The position numbers were made by a program, and so were the translations under genes. This document shows positions 22,500 to 34,113 of a stretch of 64,000 nucleotides of DNA, one piece after another. The notes beneath the pieces were generated by a model. The model was not told the origin of the DNA. It ran no database searches and worked only from the letters and a program-made list of their open reading frames with translations. The stretch's first letter is position 1. Each line of letters opens with the position of its first letter. Origin of the DNA: Hippophae tibetana (taxonomy: Eukaryota; Streptophyta; Magnoliopsida; Rosales; Elaeagnaceae); the NCBI GenBank assembly GCA_037013495.1, contig CM072806.1:15855001-15919000 (forward strand), in the 5' to 3' direction.

Positions 22500-24850
22500 A
22501 ATCAACAATAATAGCATAATTTAAAAGACATGTAAGTTTATGCATTGATTTTTATTGCTATCAAGTGTATGAAATTACTAAAATAATAATGATAAGTTTA
22601 CTATAAGGTCAGTCTCTCAAATAATTGACAGATTATTTTAAAAAGTTAAATTATTTTTTAAATTAATTAAAATAAAGAAACATAAGCATTCTAACATTGG
22701 TTAGTTAAAAGATGATTGTGAATTCTAAATGAATTTAATAACTAAATTAAAGCAAGTAAATTAAATTATAACCAAATAAATATAATAAACAAAAATGGAA
22801 AATTAGTTTGTATCAATTCATGGAAAGAATGAGTTAAAAGATTTACATAAAAAGTTAGATTTATTGATTTTTTTTCTTTTAAATAATCGAATCCTCAATG
22901 ATTATGGTGAATTCTCATAATTCTCAATTAATCAATAATTTTCTCCATCGAGCTTAAAATTAATTAATTAGTAAATCTAAGAGAAATACATAAACCATCT
23001 AATTTAACAAAAATAAATAAAATTAAATTAAACTCTTATTCATAAGTACACAACCAAATATAGATGATGTGTCTAATGCTTAGTTATAAAATATTTTTTT
23101 ATTTATAAATTAAGATTTAAACCATCATTAAGTTATAATTAAAGATATGAAAAACATGAAAAAAGAAAAAAAAGGATCTAAAAACTCTTATTTAATTAAA
23201 TCATAAAATTATTTTTCCAATCATTAGAAGCAAGACTAAAATCACATATATAAAAATTATCATAAATAAATTAACCAAAATTAATTTTTATAAAAGAAAG
23301 GTAGATCATAGAAAGAAAAAGATTTAATAATAAAATACTCATTTCTTGATCTTTGATGCCAAATCTCGGAATTGGCAGATTGTTTTCTTCAAATCCTTAA
23401 AAAATACTTTATAATTGGGAGTTTTCTCTCTATTTTCAGTGTTGTGGAACATAAAATAAGACTATAAGTTTTAGAGAATGGACCTATAAACAATTGGGAG
23501 CTTTTTTATTTTTTTCTTTTTTAGAGAATGAACCCATAAAACATATACATGTTTTGATAAGTGGTTATTTAGGTTGCTTTTGTTTTCTAAGGGAATAATT
23601 ATATATATTAGAAGTCAAGCATGATTGAAGATAGATACACACTTTTAATTTCTACTTAAATTATTCAATTTAAGTAATGAAAAATAAGTAAATGATACTT
23701 CATCATATGTTTAAAATCTTAACATTCAATGCGAACTCTATAAAGATCATATAACAATTTAAAATAATGAGAAAAATGTTTAAATGAGTAGAAGAACATT
23801 CATCACTCAGAATAAAATGTTTATGGCTCAATAATCTCATAAGATAGTCTCCACTATTTGATTCTTAAACATCAATTTTGGGTTCATCTCAATCTCAACA
23901 TCAAGGCATGAAATATAAATTATAAATAGAACTAACAAACATGTTTAAGACATTTAACAAACAATGTAAAGATTCAATCATTTAATTTAAATTAATTAAA
24001 AGCAATAGCAAATATATGTAAGTTCATCACTCAGAATAAAATAATTATGGCTCAATAATCACAAGGTAGTCTCTACTATTTGATTCATAAAAAATAATTT
24101 TGGATTTATCTTAATCTCAACATCAAGGCATGAAACATAAATTATAAATAAAACTAACGAACATGTTTAACACATCGAATAAGTTAATTTAAAGTAAATG
24201 ATTGAGATTTAGATATTGCTCTCACTATCCATATATATGGACCTAACTATCTATATATGCTTTTAGTTAATTTATATATATATACTTAATTGTCCTTAAT
24301 CCATTATTAAACTAAACAATAGAAAATACATGTTTAATAAAAAATAAATGCTTAGTTTCAAAAGTAATTTTTCTTTCATCCCAACCTAGAATATATATTG
24401 TCCTCAATGTTTCATAGGTAAATGAAAGATAAAGAAGAAAAATAAAAGAAAAGTTATCCATTTATATTAGCTCATGGTGATAAAGTAGGTGATATGGTTA
24501 CTCATGATGCATCCATCATCTAACTCAGTCAAATCACACAAACAAAAACACAATGTACTTCTTATAAATCACGTATTATCAAACGGTTATAAAATTAACA
24601 TTTATAAATAAAATAAACATTGTTCATATTAATAGAAAATAAAATAAAAAATAGAATAAAGTACATTAAATCTAAAATAACAAAAAACATAATAAAAATA
24701 CAAACCAAAATAAAATAAAATAAATGTACATAAAAATAAATATGGAACAAAGTTGGAGCTCAGCCCTCTATATCTCTTGATCCTTCTTCATAACTATATG
24801 AGGGTTCGAGTGGTATGAAAACAAAATCATATATAGGATTCTCGGTTACT
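22500..24850. other. AT-rich sequence with one long direct duplication
   Basis: No gene is seen. A unit of about 223 bp beginning TTCATCACTCAGAATAAAAT is present at 23800 and again at 24023. Both copies contain ATCTCAACATCAAGGCATGAAA and AACATGTTTAA, with scattered differences. Around 24220-24290 there are short TA-rich runs. Confidence 0.6.
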
Positions 24851-25930
24851 CTAACTTAACTATAATCAATTTTTTGCATGAGAAAGATGTAACATTTGCA
24901 TCTCATGGATAGCTTGCATGAATTCACCCTAAAAGCACATTTGCCTACTTGTATATTCTACATTTTTGGCATGGTATTCTTGAACATAATTCTTTATATA
25001 ATTAAACTTTTCTCTTAAATATTAAACTTCTTCTTTTACTGAAGTTTTTGAAGAAGATGCACTTATTTTATCCTTTTGGATTCCTTTTGTCCCATAAGTG
25101 AGTTCGCTTATGTAAGTGGGAGTCAATAATTCACAAGGTTATAGTAAAACCTTGCTCTGAAAGTTTCACCATCGCTTTAGCACAAAGAGTTATAACGAGT
25201 TGGGGAAAGAAATAACTCAAATAATGATGGTTTGAATAAAGTCTTATCCTTTGGTTAATTATTTCCCTAATATACATGCTTTTGGTGAATGTTATAGTTA
25301 AGAGTAATATAGCCTGCTCTTTCTACATAGTATTGATATGTGTGGTGCGCATAAGTCTAGATTAGATGAAATACTGCCAAATACAGGATACCTTGGTTAA
25401 ATACTTGGCTTCGAACGATTTATGCCTCTCATTGAAAAATTTCCATACAACACTCTCCACAATAAGGGTTTCTATTATCTCTTCATAGTCCACATTATCC
25501 AGATAATTTTCATACACCCCTTAGCCAACGTTGCCTAATCCATAAAAAAATTTGATATCAAACAGACCAAATGGGACTAGCAAACAGACCAAATGGGACT
25601 AGCACACCCCTTACCATTACCTTATTATTTAAAACATTGGAAATATTAGCATAAAATTCCCAAAGAATTGACTCAACAATGGTGCATGGGTTCTTAACAA
25701 ACCATTTCCCTTCGATTGTTGCTATTTTTTGTAATCCCCTTGAGTGGATATTGCTTTACCTAAAACTCCATTCCCTATTCCATTGTTAAATTTTTATTAA
25801 TCTTAGTGGCTTTATCAAACTGTTGTTTAGCCATCGGACTAACAAATTTGGCTATATTATACTCTATGGGAATCTCATTTGTCTTTCCTATATCACTAGT
25901 CTATATTTTTGAATCTATTGAAATCAAGTT
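24850..25930 (-). pseudogene. Remnant of a plant retroelement-associated protein (putative plant transposon protein type)
   Basis: On minus, starting about 25850, the frames read AKFVSPMAKQQFDKA, then KWFVKNPCTIVESILWEFYANI, then VMVRGVLVPFGLFDIKFFYGL. Further on come VWKFFNERHKSFEAKYL, SCIWQYFI and SRLMRTTHINTM..KEQAILLL, and then YFFPQLVITLCAKA. This order (EFYAN, VRG, IWx(3)I, PTTH, LFFPxLIxxLC) is that of the putative plant transposon protein domain found beside gypsy-type elements. Stops and shifts break it. A 22-bp direct duplication sits inside at about 25560-25603. Family assignment is from memory of the domain pattern. Confidence 0.5.
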
Positions 25931-26339
25931 CTTAAAAAAAGTAAAAATACCCATAAAATTCTAGAAATTATAGCAACAAAATTATAGAAATTAATCCAAC
26001 AAAAGTTCTCTTTAACCTCTCTAGATTAATTTAGGGTTTTAGTTCTCTTAAATCAAAAATTTAGAAAAAAAATTCACTTACTTATAACTTTATATACTTT
26101 TTATTGAATAAGATAAAGATTTTTAAAATACCCTTTTAAAAAGATGAACACTTGAAAAACATGAGGAAGATTTTTAGTGTAAAATTAGTATACGGGTTCC
26201 TATGCAGTTTATTCATGCCGAAGCGCGCACATAAAAATTTCTAGAGTTAATGTCCCATGATTGGTGCATTGTGACGTACAAAACTTTCATGCCATGATGC
26301 ATAAAACTTCCATGCCATGACACAAAGTCATCTTGTCCA

Positions 26340-27246
26340 CCCCAATTTTATTTGAACAAGCCTTTTTAAAGCTACTTCCGAAGAAGAATTTTCCTCGAGA
26401 TGATGTTCTTAACATAAAAACAATTAGAGTGAAATTCAAAACCAACATTATTATCAAGACAATACCTTTGAATAGAAATCAATTTTGAGCTTAATATAGG
26501 GGCATGCAACACATCTTTAAACTTAAAAGAATTTGTGAAAGTGTCAACTCTTGAATTTCCTGTATGAGCAATAGATAGAGAATTTCCTTTACCTACAGTC
26601 ACATTGTTTATGCCATTATAAGCCATTGGATTTCTAGGAGAAGACATATCATGAGTCATATGACTAGCTGCACCACTTTCAAGAATTCATTATGAAGGGA
26701 AAATACCTTGATACTTATTTTGTCCATAAGAATCATCATAGGAATAAGTATATTGGTTATTGTGATATGTATTAGAATGATTAATAATTTTAGAACCTAA
26801 AGCAAGATAGGCTGCATGACTTATTTGAGATCCAATGTGATTGCTAGCAGAAGCAATTGATACCTCCATTGGTTATTAGCGTAGGTTTTTTCTAAACACT
26901 AGGATACATCACTTATAACAAATTGTCACTAATATAAAGGAATGAACAACATGAAAGAATGAAGAACACACAAAATTTATGCCAAAGTAGTAAAGGAAAA
27001 ATTATCATATTCATTAATTAGCTCTGATACTATGTAAAGCTTTGATACAAGAAATGAATCAATGAATAATTCATTGAGTGTATTCAAAACTAAGTGATTG
27101 CTTATATGAGCATTACTAGTGTGTAAAAAGAGAGTTAGTGATAGATAACTATAAGAAACCAAGTTATATAATGCATTATATTAATGATAACTATCATATA
27201 TATCTAATACTAATACATATACAAAGTTATATCCAATACTTTACAC
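26340..27246 (-). mobile_element. 5' part of a small-LTR Ty1/copia element
   Basis: On minus, a short LTR runs from about 27246 (TGTAAAGTATTGGATATAAC) to 27033 (ends TTTACA). It is followed by a primer site GTATCAGAGCTA at about 27020-27031. Downstream, from 26872, an open frame starts MEVSIASASNHIG. It leads after stops to ESGAASHMTHDMSS and then to a block ending FKDVLHAPILSSKLISIQRYCLDNN (26659-26372), the copia protease region. The usual catalytic D-S-G-A appears as E-S-G-A, and a stop directly precedes it, so it is dead. The LTR of about 210 bp and the LHAP/SKLIS pattern suggest an Ale/Retrofit-like lineage (inference). The rest of pol and the 3' LTR are not seen. Confidence 0.75.
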
Positions 27247-27249
27247 ACT

Positions 27250-27830
27250 TCTCAAGATTCTGTAGCATTTCCATAACTTTATGAAATACTACTTCACTTC
27301 AACCCATGAATACATCGCTTGATGCATCTCATTATCAATCATTGAAGCCATTTTGTGCATAGTTTCTTTCTCATGACAAAAAGATCAATGTGTTTTTTAT
27401 TCAGTGAGTTTTTTTGACTTATAAACATTGCTTAGCTTAGATTGAACTTTTTCATGTTCCAACTCAAACTAAACTTTAGCTACCTCCTAATGAAGCCTTA
27501 AGTTCTCTTGTTTTAAAGCCCAAGCTTTGTGGAATATAGATTTATTCCCAAACAAGTGTTATAATGCATAGAAAAAAAAATGAGTATTTCATACAAAATA
27601 TTTCTAGGATGAGAATATGCTTAGTTTCTCCTTTACATAGATATGGAAAGCAATTTGTCACAATTCGCATAAGTTAAGTTATCTTTTTAAAATATTATCA
27701 AAAGGGAAGAAAGTGATACAAAAGCTCATTTAAATAAGCATAGAAGCATACCCCCATATAAGCTTTTAAAACTAGATCAATCAAAATCTAATAAAAACAT
27801 AGCATGCTCGGCCTTGTTGAAAAGGTTGAC
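27250..27830 (-). pseudogene. Further coiled-coil gag-like debris
   Basis: On minus, Glu/Lys-rich fragments such as ALKQENLRL, FELEHEKVQSKLSNVYKSKK and KETMHKMASMIDNEMHQAM are scattered between stops. Composition and orientation match the debris at 28930-30540, from which it is separated by the hAT element at 27833-28915. The two may be one older element, but this is only suggested by context. Confidence 0.35.
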
Positions 27831-27832
27831 CA

Positions 27833-28915
27833 TAGGAGTGGAAATTTGTGCAAGCTAGGTCAATTCGAGCTAGCTCGAACCGACCCTCCCAAATTGATCC
27901 AACTCTATTTCAATTCAAATTTAATTCGATCTAGTAAAGGTGAAGTAGAACCCAAACTAAACACCAACAAGGTGGCTCAAATTGGTCCAAATTGTTGAAT
28001 GCATATTTATTTTTAGTTAATTTAACATTTTTTATGAATAAAAAAATATATTTAAGAATTAAAGCTCATTAGCTCAAACAATATTACATGAAACACTAAA
28101 AATTAGGGAGATAATATTGCAACTAGTAGTTTTGAAACAAATGATAAATTAACAATGAATAAATAACTTATGCACACAAAAAAGTCCACAGAGATAATAC
28201 AACCCCTCATGTACACCTGTTATGTTACAATAACTAGTTAATTATAAAATAAGAATATTAGTAAACACAAACCAAAAGAAATCTAATTCTTCTTAGAGCA
28301 AGAAGTACATTTCTAGATAAATTTTGCAAAGGTAAACGCCATCAAACCACTCTCATACAAAATTAAAAGGCATTCTTATCTTCAAGAAAACTTATAATTT
28401 GAATAAAGAACTCTAAAACTCAATAGAAATTTCCCTAGCCACTAAACAAAGAAATATATGAGTAACACTAACTGAAAAAATTTCTCCAAAATTGATCACA
28501 TATATATATAACTCTCTTAGTGTATTTAAGTAGATCATACAGTGTTCATACAAAGAAAAATCATATTTTTAGGGTGGTACAAAAAATACTTTGGCCTGCT
28601 TCATTAGACGTAGGGCTGATGCTAGAGAAGTGTGAAATAGTGCTGAACATAGGGTTGCTACTTGAGTTGACTAGGAATTAAGAAGAAATATGTTTATCCA
28701 ATTTTAACTTTTTAATCTAGTGTGTAAGTTGCAACGCTTACATGTTATAGCTTTTTTTAAAAAAATTATTTCAGGCTAACGAGCTAGCTCGAACCTAGGT
28801 CAACCCAGCTTGATTTTTTTGAGTTATTTGTGCTGGTCTAAATTTAATTTAATTCGTATTCTCTGATTTGGATTCAATTTGGTCAATTATCTTACGACAC
28901 AAATTGCCACCCGTA
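27833..28915. mobile_element. Non-autonomous hAT element, 1,083 bp, perfect 8-bp target duplication
   Basis: Flanking octamers are identical: GTTGACCA at 27825-27832 and at 28916-28923. The left end TAGGAGTGGAAATTTGTG and the complement of the right end TACGGGTGGCAATTTGTG match at 15 of 18 positions. Each subterminal region carries GAGCTAGCTCGAACC, with TAGGTCAA or a similar word near it. No transposase is encoded. A 64-codon frame at 27804-27998 crosses the left border and is not a gene. An 8-bp duplication and TA-G-GGTG-type ends are hallmarks of hAT elements. Confidence 0.85.
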
Positions 28916-28929
28916 GTTGACCATTATGA

Positions 28930-30540
28930 GTGTTGTCAGTGTCGAGCTTGGGGTTGTTCTTTGCAACAAGAGAAGTATCAATTTCTATATTGGTTTTTCT
29001 ATTTCACCTTCCCCATCACCCTCTTCTTCTCCTTTTATCACATTGACAAGAGAATAAATAGGAATAGGTGAAAGCCTCAAAATCTCATAAAAGACAATGA
29101 CCTTCTTCTTCTCTTTAGCTTTCACATTAAAGGTCTTCATAGCTTTGTCACAAACCTATTGGGAATTGTGCAACATTATTTTGTTAGTGCCCTCAACTTC
29201 AGTCTTAGCTTTCTCTTTAGTAGCTCGAGTAATGATTATATCATCCATGTATTTCATTATTTCGTTTCTCTTTCAAATTTGGACCTTATTTTATAAATTT
29301 ATAATTTTTTCGTGTATATAACTCAACTTATTGTTGGAATATATCAATTCCTTCTCAAACCTATCTTGCCGATCCTTGAGTTGATTAGTTTCTTTCAATT
29401 GGTGGTATTGGTTGGCCATTAGAGCATGAAAAACTGGGTGAAATATTAAATGAAGATAGGGCTTTATACTAGAGCATGTGAGATACAATCTAAGACCTAG
29501 AGAGTGATATAACTAGAGGATATTTTTTTACAAGATGAAGTTGGGTTTTCTCCTAAAGAAGACATTATCATGATGCCTTTGTTTTTTTCTTCAGAGGATG
29601 TGGCTTGATCTTTTAATCTTTGGTAGCAACAAACTTTTTCCTCTCAAGTTTGGTTTGAGGTTTTGAAAAGATGAATTTTTTTAACATGATGTAACCCTGA
29701 AAGAAGTCATCCATGTTCAAGTCTCTAGGCTCTATTTTTTTATAACAAATGGTTATGACATAATAGTGAAATATCGGGGTATTGCTTTATATAATAATAC
29801 TATCATCATCAATGAATTCAAAGTTGGAGCCAGATTCAAGCATAAAATCTATCTTTGGGTGTTACTCAATTTTTAATTATATTTCTTGTAGAAGAAGGGA
29901 TCGACCCGTGTGGCATCAAACAAATATTTATAAAGTACATAGTATTTAGGAGATATTTCTAGTAAGTTTCCCTTGTAAGATAAGTTTTAATGGCTGATAG
30001 CCTCAATTGGCTTCTATACTAAGTGTCGAGGTATAAAAACAAGAACTCTTAAGTACGAATTGGACATTGGCCCATATGTTTCTTATTAAACTTTATCCTT
30101 CGGAATCTTCCCACCACTTGAAAGCACATATAAGAAGAAAGTTTTGATCTAGATCCTATTTAGCAAATATATAAACAAGGCTTGGATAAAAAAGATATGA
30201 TTTTATGGCATATGACTCATTAAACTTGGACATCTCCATAGAGATATCAAGTTTTTTATAGATAATTTTTAAATAGAGAATGTACTTCTAGCCATTTGTA
30301 ATTATTTGGATAGGGAAACTTCTATACATCTTAAAAAGTTTCTTATAAAATTAGGTAAAAGGAATCTTAGGTCAAGCCATAAATTTTTCTCATGGAAAGT
30401 TATCCAGCCCTCGGGAAGAGGATTACTATCCTTTGTTTCTACGTTGGGAATCATGATCTTCATGAATAAGGGAATATAATATCTAGTCCTAATCCTCTGC
30501 TCATCAATAAAGGTTACCTCATAACACTTTTTATTCACCC
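28930..30540 (-). pseudogene. Remnant of a plant gypsy-type gag-like protein
   Basis: A minus frame at 30538-30302 reads LPEGWITFHEKNLWLDLRF then LLPNFIRNFLRCIEVSLSK and a stop. This resembles the conserved core of the 'putative gypsy type transposon' domain (EGW, LR.PL..FI..FL). Further downstream, AFKWWEDSEG near 30110 fits the later K-W-K motif. A coiled-coil-like stretch (NQLKDRQDRFEKEL) at 29488-29291 and Lys/Glu-rich frames to about 28930 complete the order known for such proteins. It is interrupted by many stops. Confidence 0.5.
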
Positions 30541-31500
30541 TTCATCCTTTAGTATGACTAGTGGGTTCTCTAGTCCCTTTTGCATGTCATGATTTTTTCT
30601 TCCATGATCAAGGTACTGAGTTGGGGGCAAGTACAATAATTTTAATTGAAATATAGGGAGATTTGGAATGAACAATAAGTTGGATAACATTTAAGTCTAA
30701 ATGGGTGACTCTTTGAAATACAAAAAAATGGAGTAGGTGAAAATGAGTTAGAGCCTAAGCCTTCTTTTATGTCATAATCAGAACAACTAAGGTAAATAGA
30801 GTCTAATGTATCAATTGACAACATAGTGGTAAGTATATATTTCCTATTTGTTTCCCACTCATTATGCACCTTAAAGAAAGAACAAGAAATTTCAAGGGAA
30901 GCACAAAAGAAAACTACCTGAAAATAAGAAGAGGGATAAAACATGAGCAAGTGCTACAAAACACCAATGAGTATATCACTTGGGAATGATTTGAAATGAT
31001 CTTACCATTGGACTTGAAAGATATGGTACAACTTGATGCGACAAATGATGAGATGTAGAGAATATTTGGAAAGTAAAGATGATGGAAGCCATCATTCCTA
31101 ATATAAATGTATGAAATTTCTTTCCCCTAAGAAATATAATGGTTCTAACAATCATTAGGTTTTTTGAATTTCAAAGTAGGAGTTTAATGGCTCATGATTT
31201 AAGTGGTTATTTTGTGTAATACTCTTACACCTCGATATTGACCCTAAGCTAAAAGACTAGGGGACCTAATTTTTGAGAAAAAAGTATGATCTATCATAAA
31301 GTATGGCCTCACACGTAATGTCTTACATGTGATCCATCTAGGAATCAAAGAACAAGTCTAACCTCTTGCCTTTAAAATCAATTGACATCTTAGACCAATC
31401 CACAACCTAGATTTTATATTAAGACCACTTAAGAATCTCATACTTCACTTTTATCTGAAATTTTCTAACATGTACTCCTATATAAATGATACGTGTATTT
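30541..31500. other. Retroelement debris, not assigned
   Basis: Minus-strand open frames of about 100 codons (30950-30642) show no family I recognise. The left end of the LINE remnant at 31500 may extend a little into this stretch. Confidence 0.4.
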
Positions 31501-32620
31501 GTAACAACCTCTATAAGTAATAAAGAGAATGAACCACAAAATTTTGCACCTCGTAGTCCTCAAGTCGTATAGAAGCTCATGAGTAATAAAGACATTATAT
31601 GCAATAGGAGAGTTAGGAAGGAAAAGACTCTAAAAAGGACTAATGACATCACCTAATTTTTTTTAATCAATTAGCAATAATATTAGAGATGAGCTTGTGA
31701 ATAATGTTACACATACTTGTAAGACAAAAATGGGTCTTGTTCTTTGGAGAATCAATCTTTAGGAGAACAACAACATATGAATAATTAGAAACCAAAGAAA
31801 GACTTTCATGCTAGAAAAAACTCTTGACAACTTCATTTACATTATCTCCCACTATATACCAATACCATTGAAAGAATACTGCTAGAAAACCATAAGTGCC
31901 TAGAGCTTTGAAAATGTCAATTTGTTGGAGAGACTCATAAATATCCTTATTCAATACCTCTTTGAGTGACTTTTTTATCAACCAAACTAAGCACATCGGT
32001 AAAATCCTCAAGTTGGAGTTTTGGAAGAGCTTTTGAAAGTGATCAAGAGTAATAACTTGTATTTCTTCTTGGTTGGAAGCCCAAAAACCGTTATCTCGTT
32101 CCAAACCCTTTTTATATATTTTTAATATAAATTTATACGTGAAAAAAAATTGTATTTCGATCACCTTCTCTAATCCATTGGATCTTAGAGCATTCTCTCC
32201 AAATACATTCGTATTTTAAAGATTGATCTAGTTGAGCATGAGTGTGAAGATAAGTCCTTCTATCAAAGGGTCCAAAGTTATCAAACAAGAAGAGTGAAGA
32301 ATGTAGCTTTTCAATTTCTATTGTCGAGTTACCATAGACTTATTTCTTCCACTTCATAGGCTAATGATGAAAAACATTAAGTATACTCCGAATCTAAACC
32401 AAGAGAATCATTAATAGAGGATTCCTAAACCTTTTTAATGACTTATTCAAAACCTGGATTATCCAACCATCTTCTTTCAAAAAAGAACCTTAGCTTTGAT
32501 TTATCTCTTATGGCTGAACTAGTGAGGATAACAAGCTTATGATCGAAGTTGTAACTATCACTATGAATCCCACAAGAAAAAGGATAGAGAGATTTTCAAG
32601 AAGAATTGGAAAATATAGTT
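31500..32620 (-). pseudogene. L1-type LINE remnant (endonuclease end and reverse transcriptase)
   Basis: On minus from about 32560 the frames give DHKLVILTSS and FFERRWLDNPGFE, the end of the endonuclease-linker region of plant LINEs. Near 32195 comes ECIWRECSKIQWIREGDRNTIFF, the conserved W.KEGD.NTKFFH block. An open frame at 32164-31811 then carries SLKEVLNKDIYESLQQIDIFKALGTYGFLAVFFQWYW, equivalent to the F..EEI..AL..M.P.KAPGPDGF..F.Q.YW block of the reverse transcriptase. SMCNIIHKLISNIIANRLKKI follows in another frame near 31700. Frameshifts and stops show it is dead. The FADD-type catalytic motif was not located. Confidence 0.8.
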
Positions 32621-32639
32621 TGAAAGTTTATAATACGGA

Positions 32640-33909
32640 TCTAATAAACCTATGAGGTGAACATTTTTTTTAATATTATCAATTTATAATTTAATAACCT
32701 AAACAAAGTGAACATACATACAATCAGATGTAATTAATGAAAAAAATAAAAAAAAACAACACAAAAAATTTAGGTTGAAATAAATTAGGCTACAACCATG
32801 ACATAAAAAGAGAACCATTGATCCATCGAACCACCTAACTTTTCATTATAAAAACCAAATTTTCAAGTACAAATTTTTTCTTATGCTATCCTTCCTAAGA
32901 TAATACCCTAATGTACGTAACTTACGAGCACTTTCTCTATTTTCATAGTTTCTAAGTTTAGCATGAGCCATATCTAGACCAATGTTCTAATCATCTCCTT
33001 ACCAATGAGACACGTTCACGAAATAACTACAGCTAGAGTTAGTACAAAAAAACACAAGTACTTATGTGTATTTTATAACAGATTTAATAATGAATAATCT
33101 TAAATAAATGGTTCAAATCATATATCAATTAAATTAAATCAACTAGCAAATCTTAAAACAAGCAAATTAATCACAAGTTCAATTAAAATAACTTATTTAA
33201 AATTTAATAATTAAATTCAAATACACATGATTACTCGTATAATTATCTCATTTAAACATGTTAATCCTAATCAAGAAGAAACTATATATATAAGAAAAAT
33301 ATAAAAAAAATAAGCTTATGCTTTTAACTAATTGTTAGTCAACTAATTGTTAATAATAATTATGTTATTGTGTTTTTACTAATTGTTTTAGAGTTATTAA
33401 TTGTTTTCGACTTATCTGATATATTGTTTAAACTAATTAATTATGATTGTTTTTAATCTGTTCTAAGATAGACAATTATACTTGTGTTTATGTGCTAACT
33501 TTTTAGGTGATAGTAATACGAGTTTGATCAACTTGTGAGACTAAGTTTGTCAAAATACTGCTCCAAATCTGAATATCTTTCTTGTAGAGATTACGATGAA
33601 AGCAATGACTTGTAACTAGGTTAAACATGACCTAAATAGATAATTTAAGTCATAACCTTGTAACTAAATACTTATTTTTCATAATGAATAGTTAGACGAT
33701 ACAATAGATCTATGATTTTTTTCTTAAGTCATTAATATGATCTAAGTTATTTTCACCTAAAAATCTCGTATGTTAATCTTTATTTTCATATTATTTTATT
33801 TATAAATGATTGCATGTTTGATTGTTTTGTGAATTTTTAATTTGTCATACTTCCACAAACATTTTGCTAATTAAATAATTAGATCCATAACTAAATAAAT
33901 GAACTTTCA
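32640..33909. repeat. Two LTR pieces in inverted orientation
   Basis: The left piece (about 32640-33320) runs in the same direction as the LTRs at 4019-5275 and 7559-8852. Shared words are GATCCATCGAACCACCTAAC near 32820 and GATTTAATAATGAATAATC near 33084. The right piece (about 33340-33909) is the reverse complement of the same LTR and ends AATGAACTTTCA, the complement of the LTR terminus TGAAAGTT. Each piece is incomplete. Both are diverged from the copies at 4-9 kb. Confidence 0.65.
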
Positions 33910-34113
33910 GTATTAATTCTGTTACGAAAAATAATCCATTAATGGCCACAGATTGAGCCAACCTCAAGAATACAAATTGATGAGCATGCTATCCATCTCA
34001 GACGTAAAAGTACAAAATAGACTATTCACAGTGGCTCAATAATGAGTCAAAAGAACGTTAATTATATGCAATTCAGTCATTTGGGCACCCTCCGCGGAAA
34101 CAAATGGCATCTG

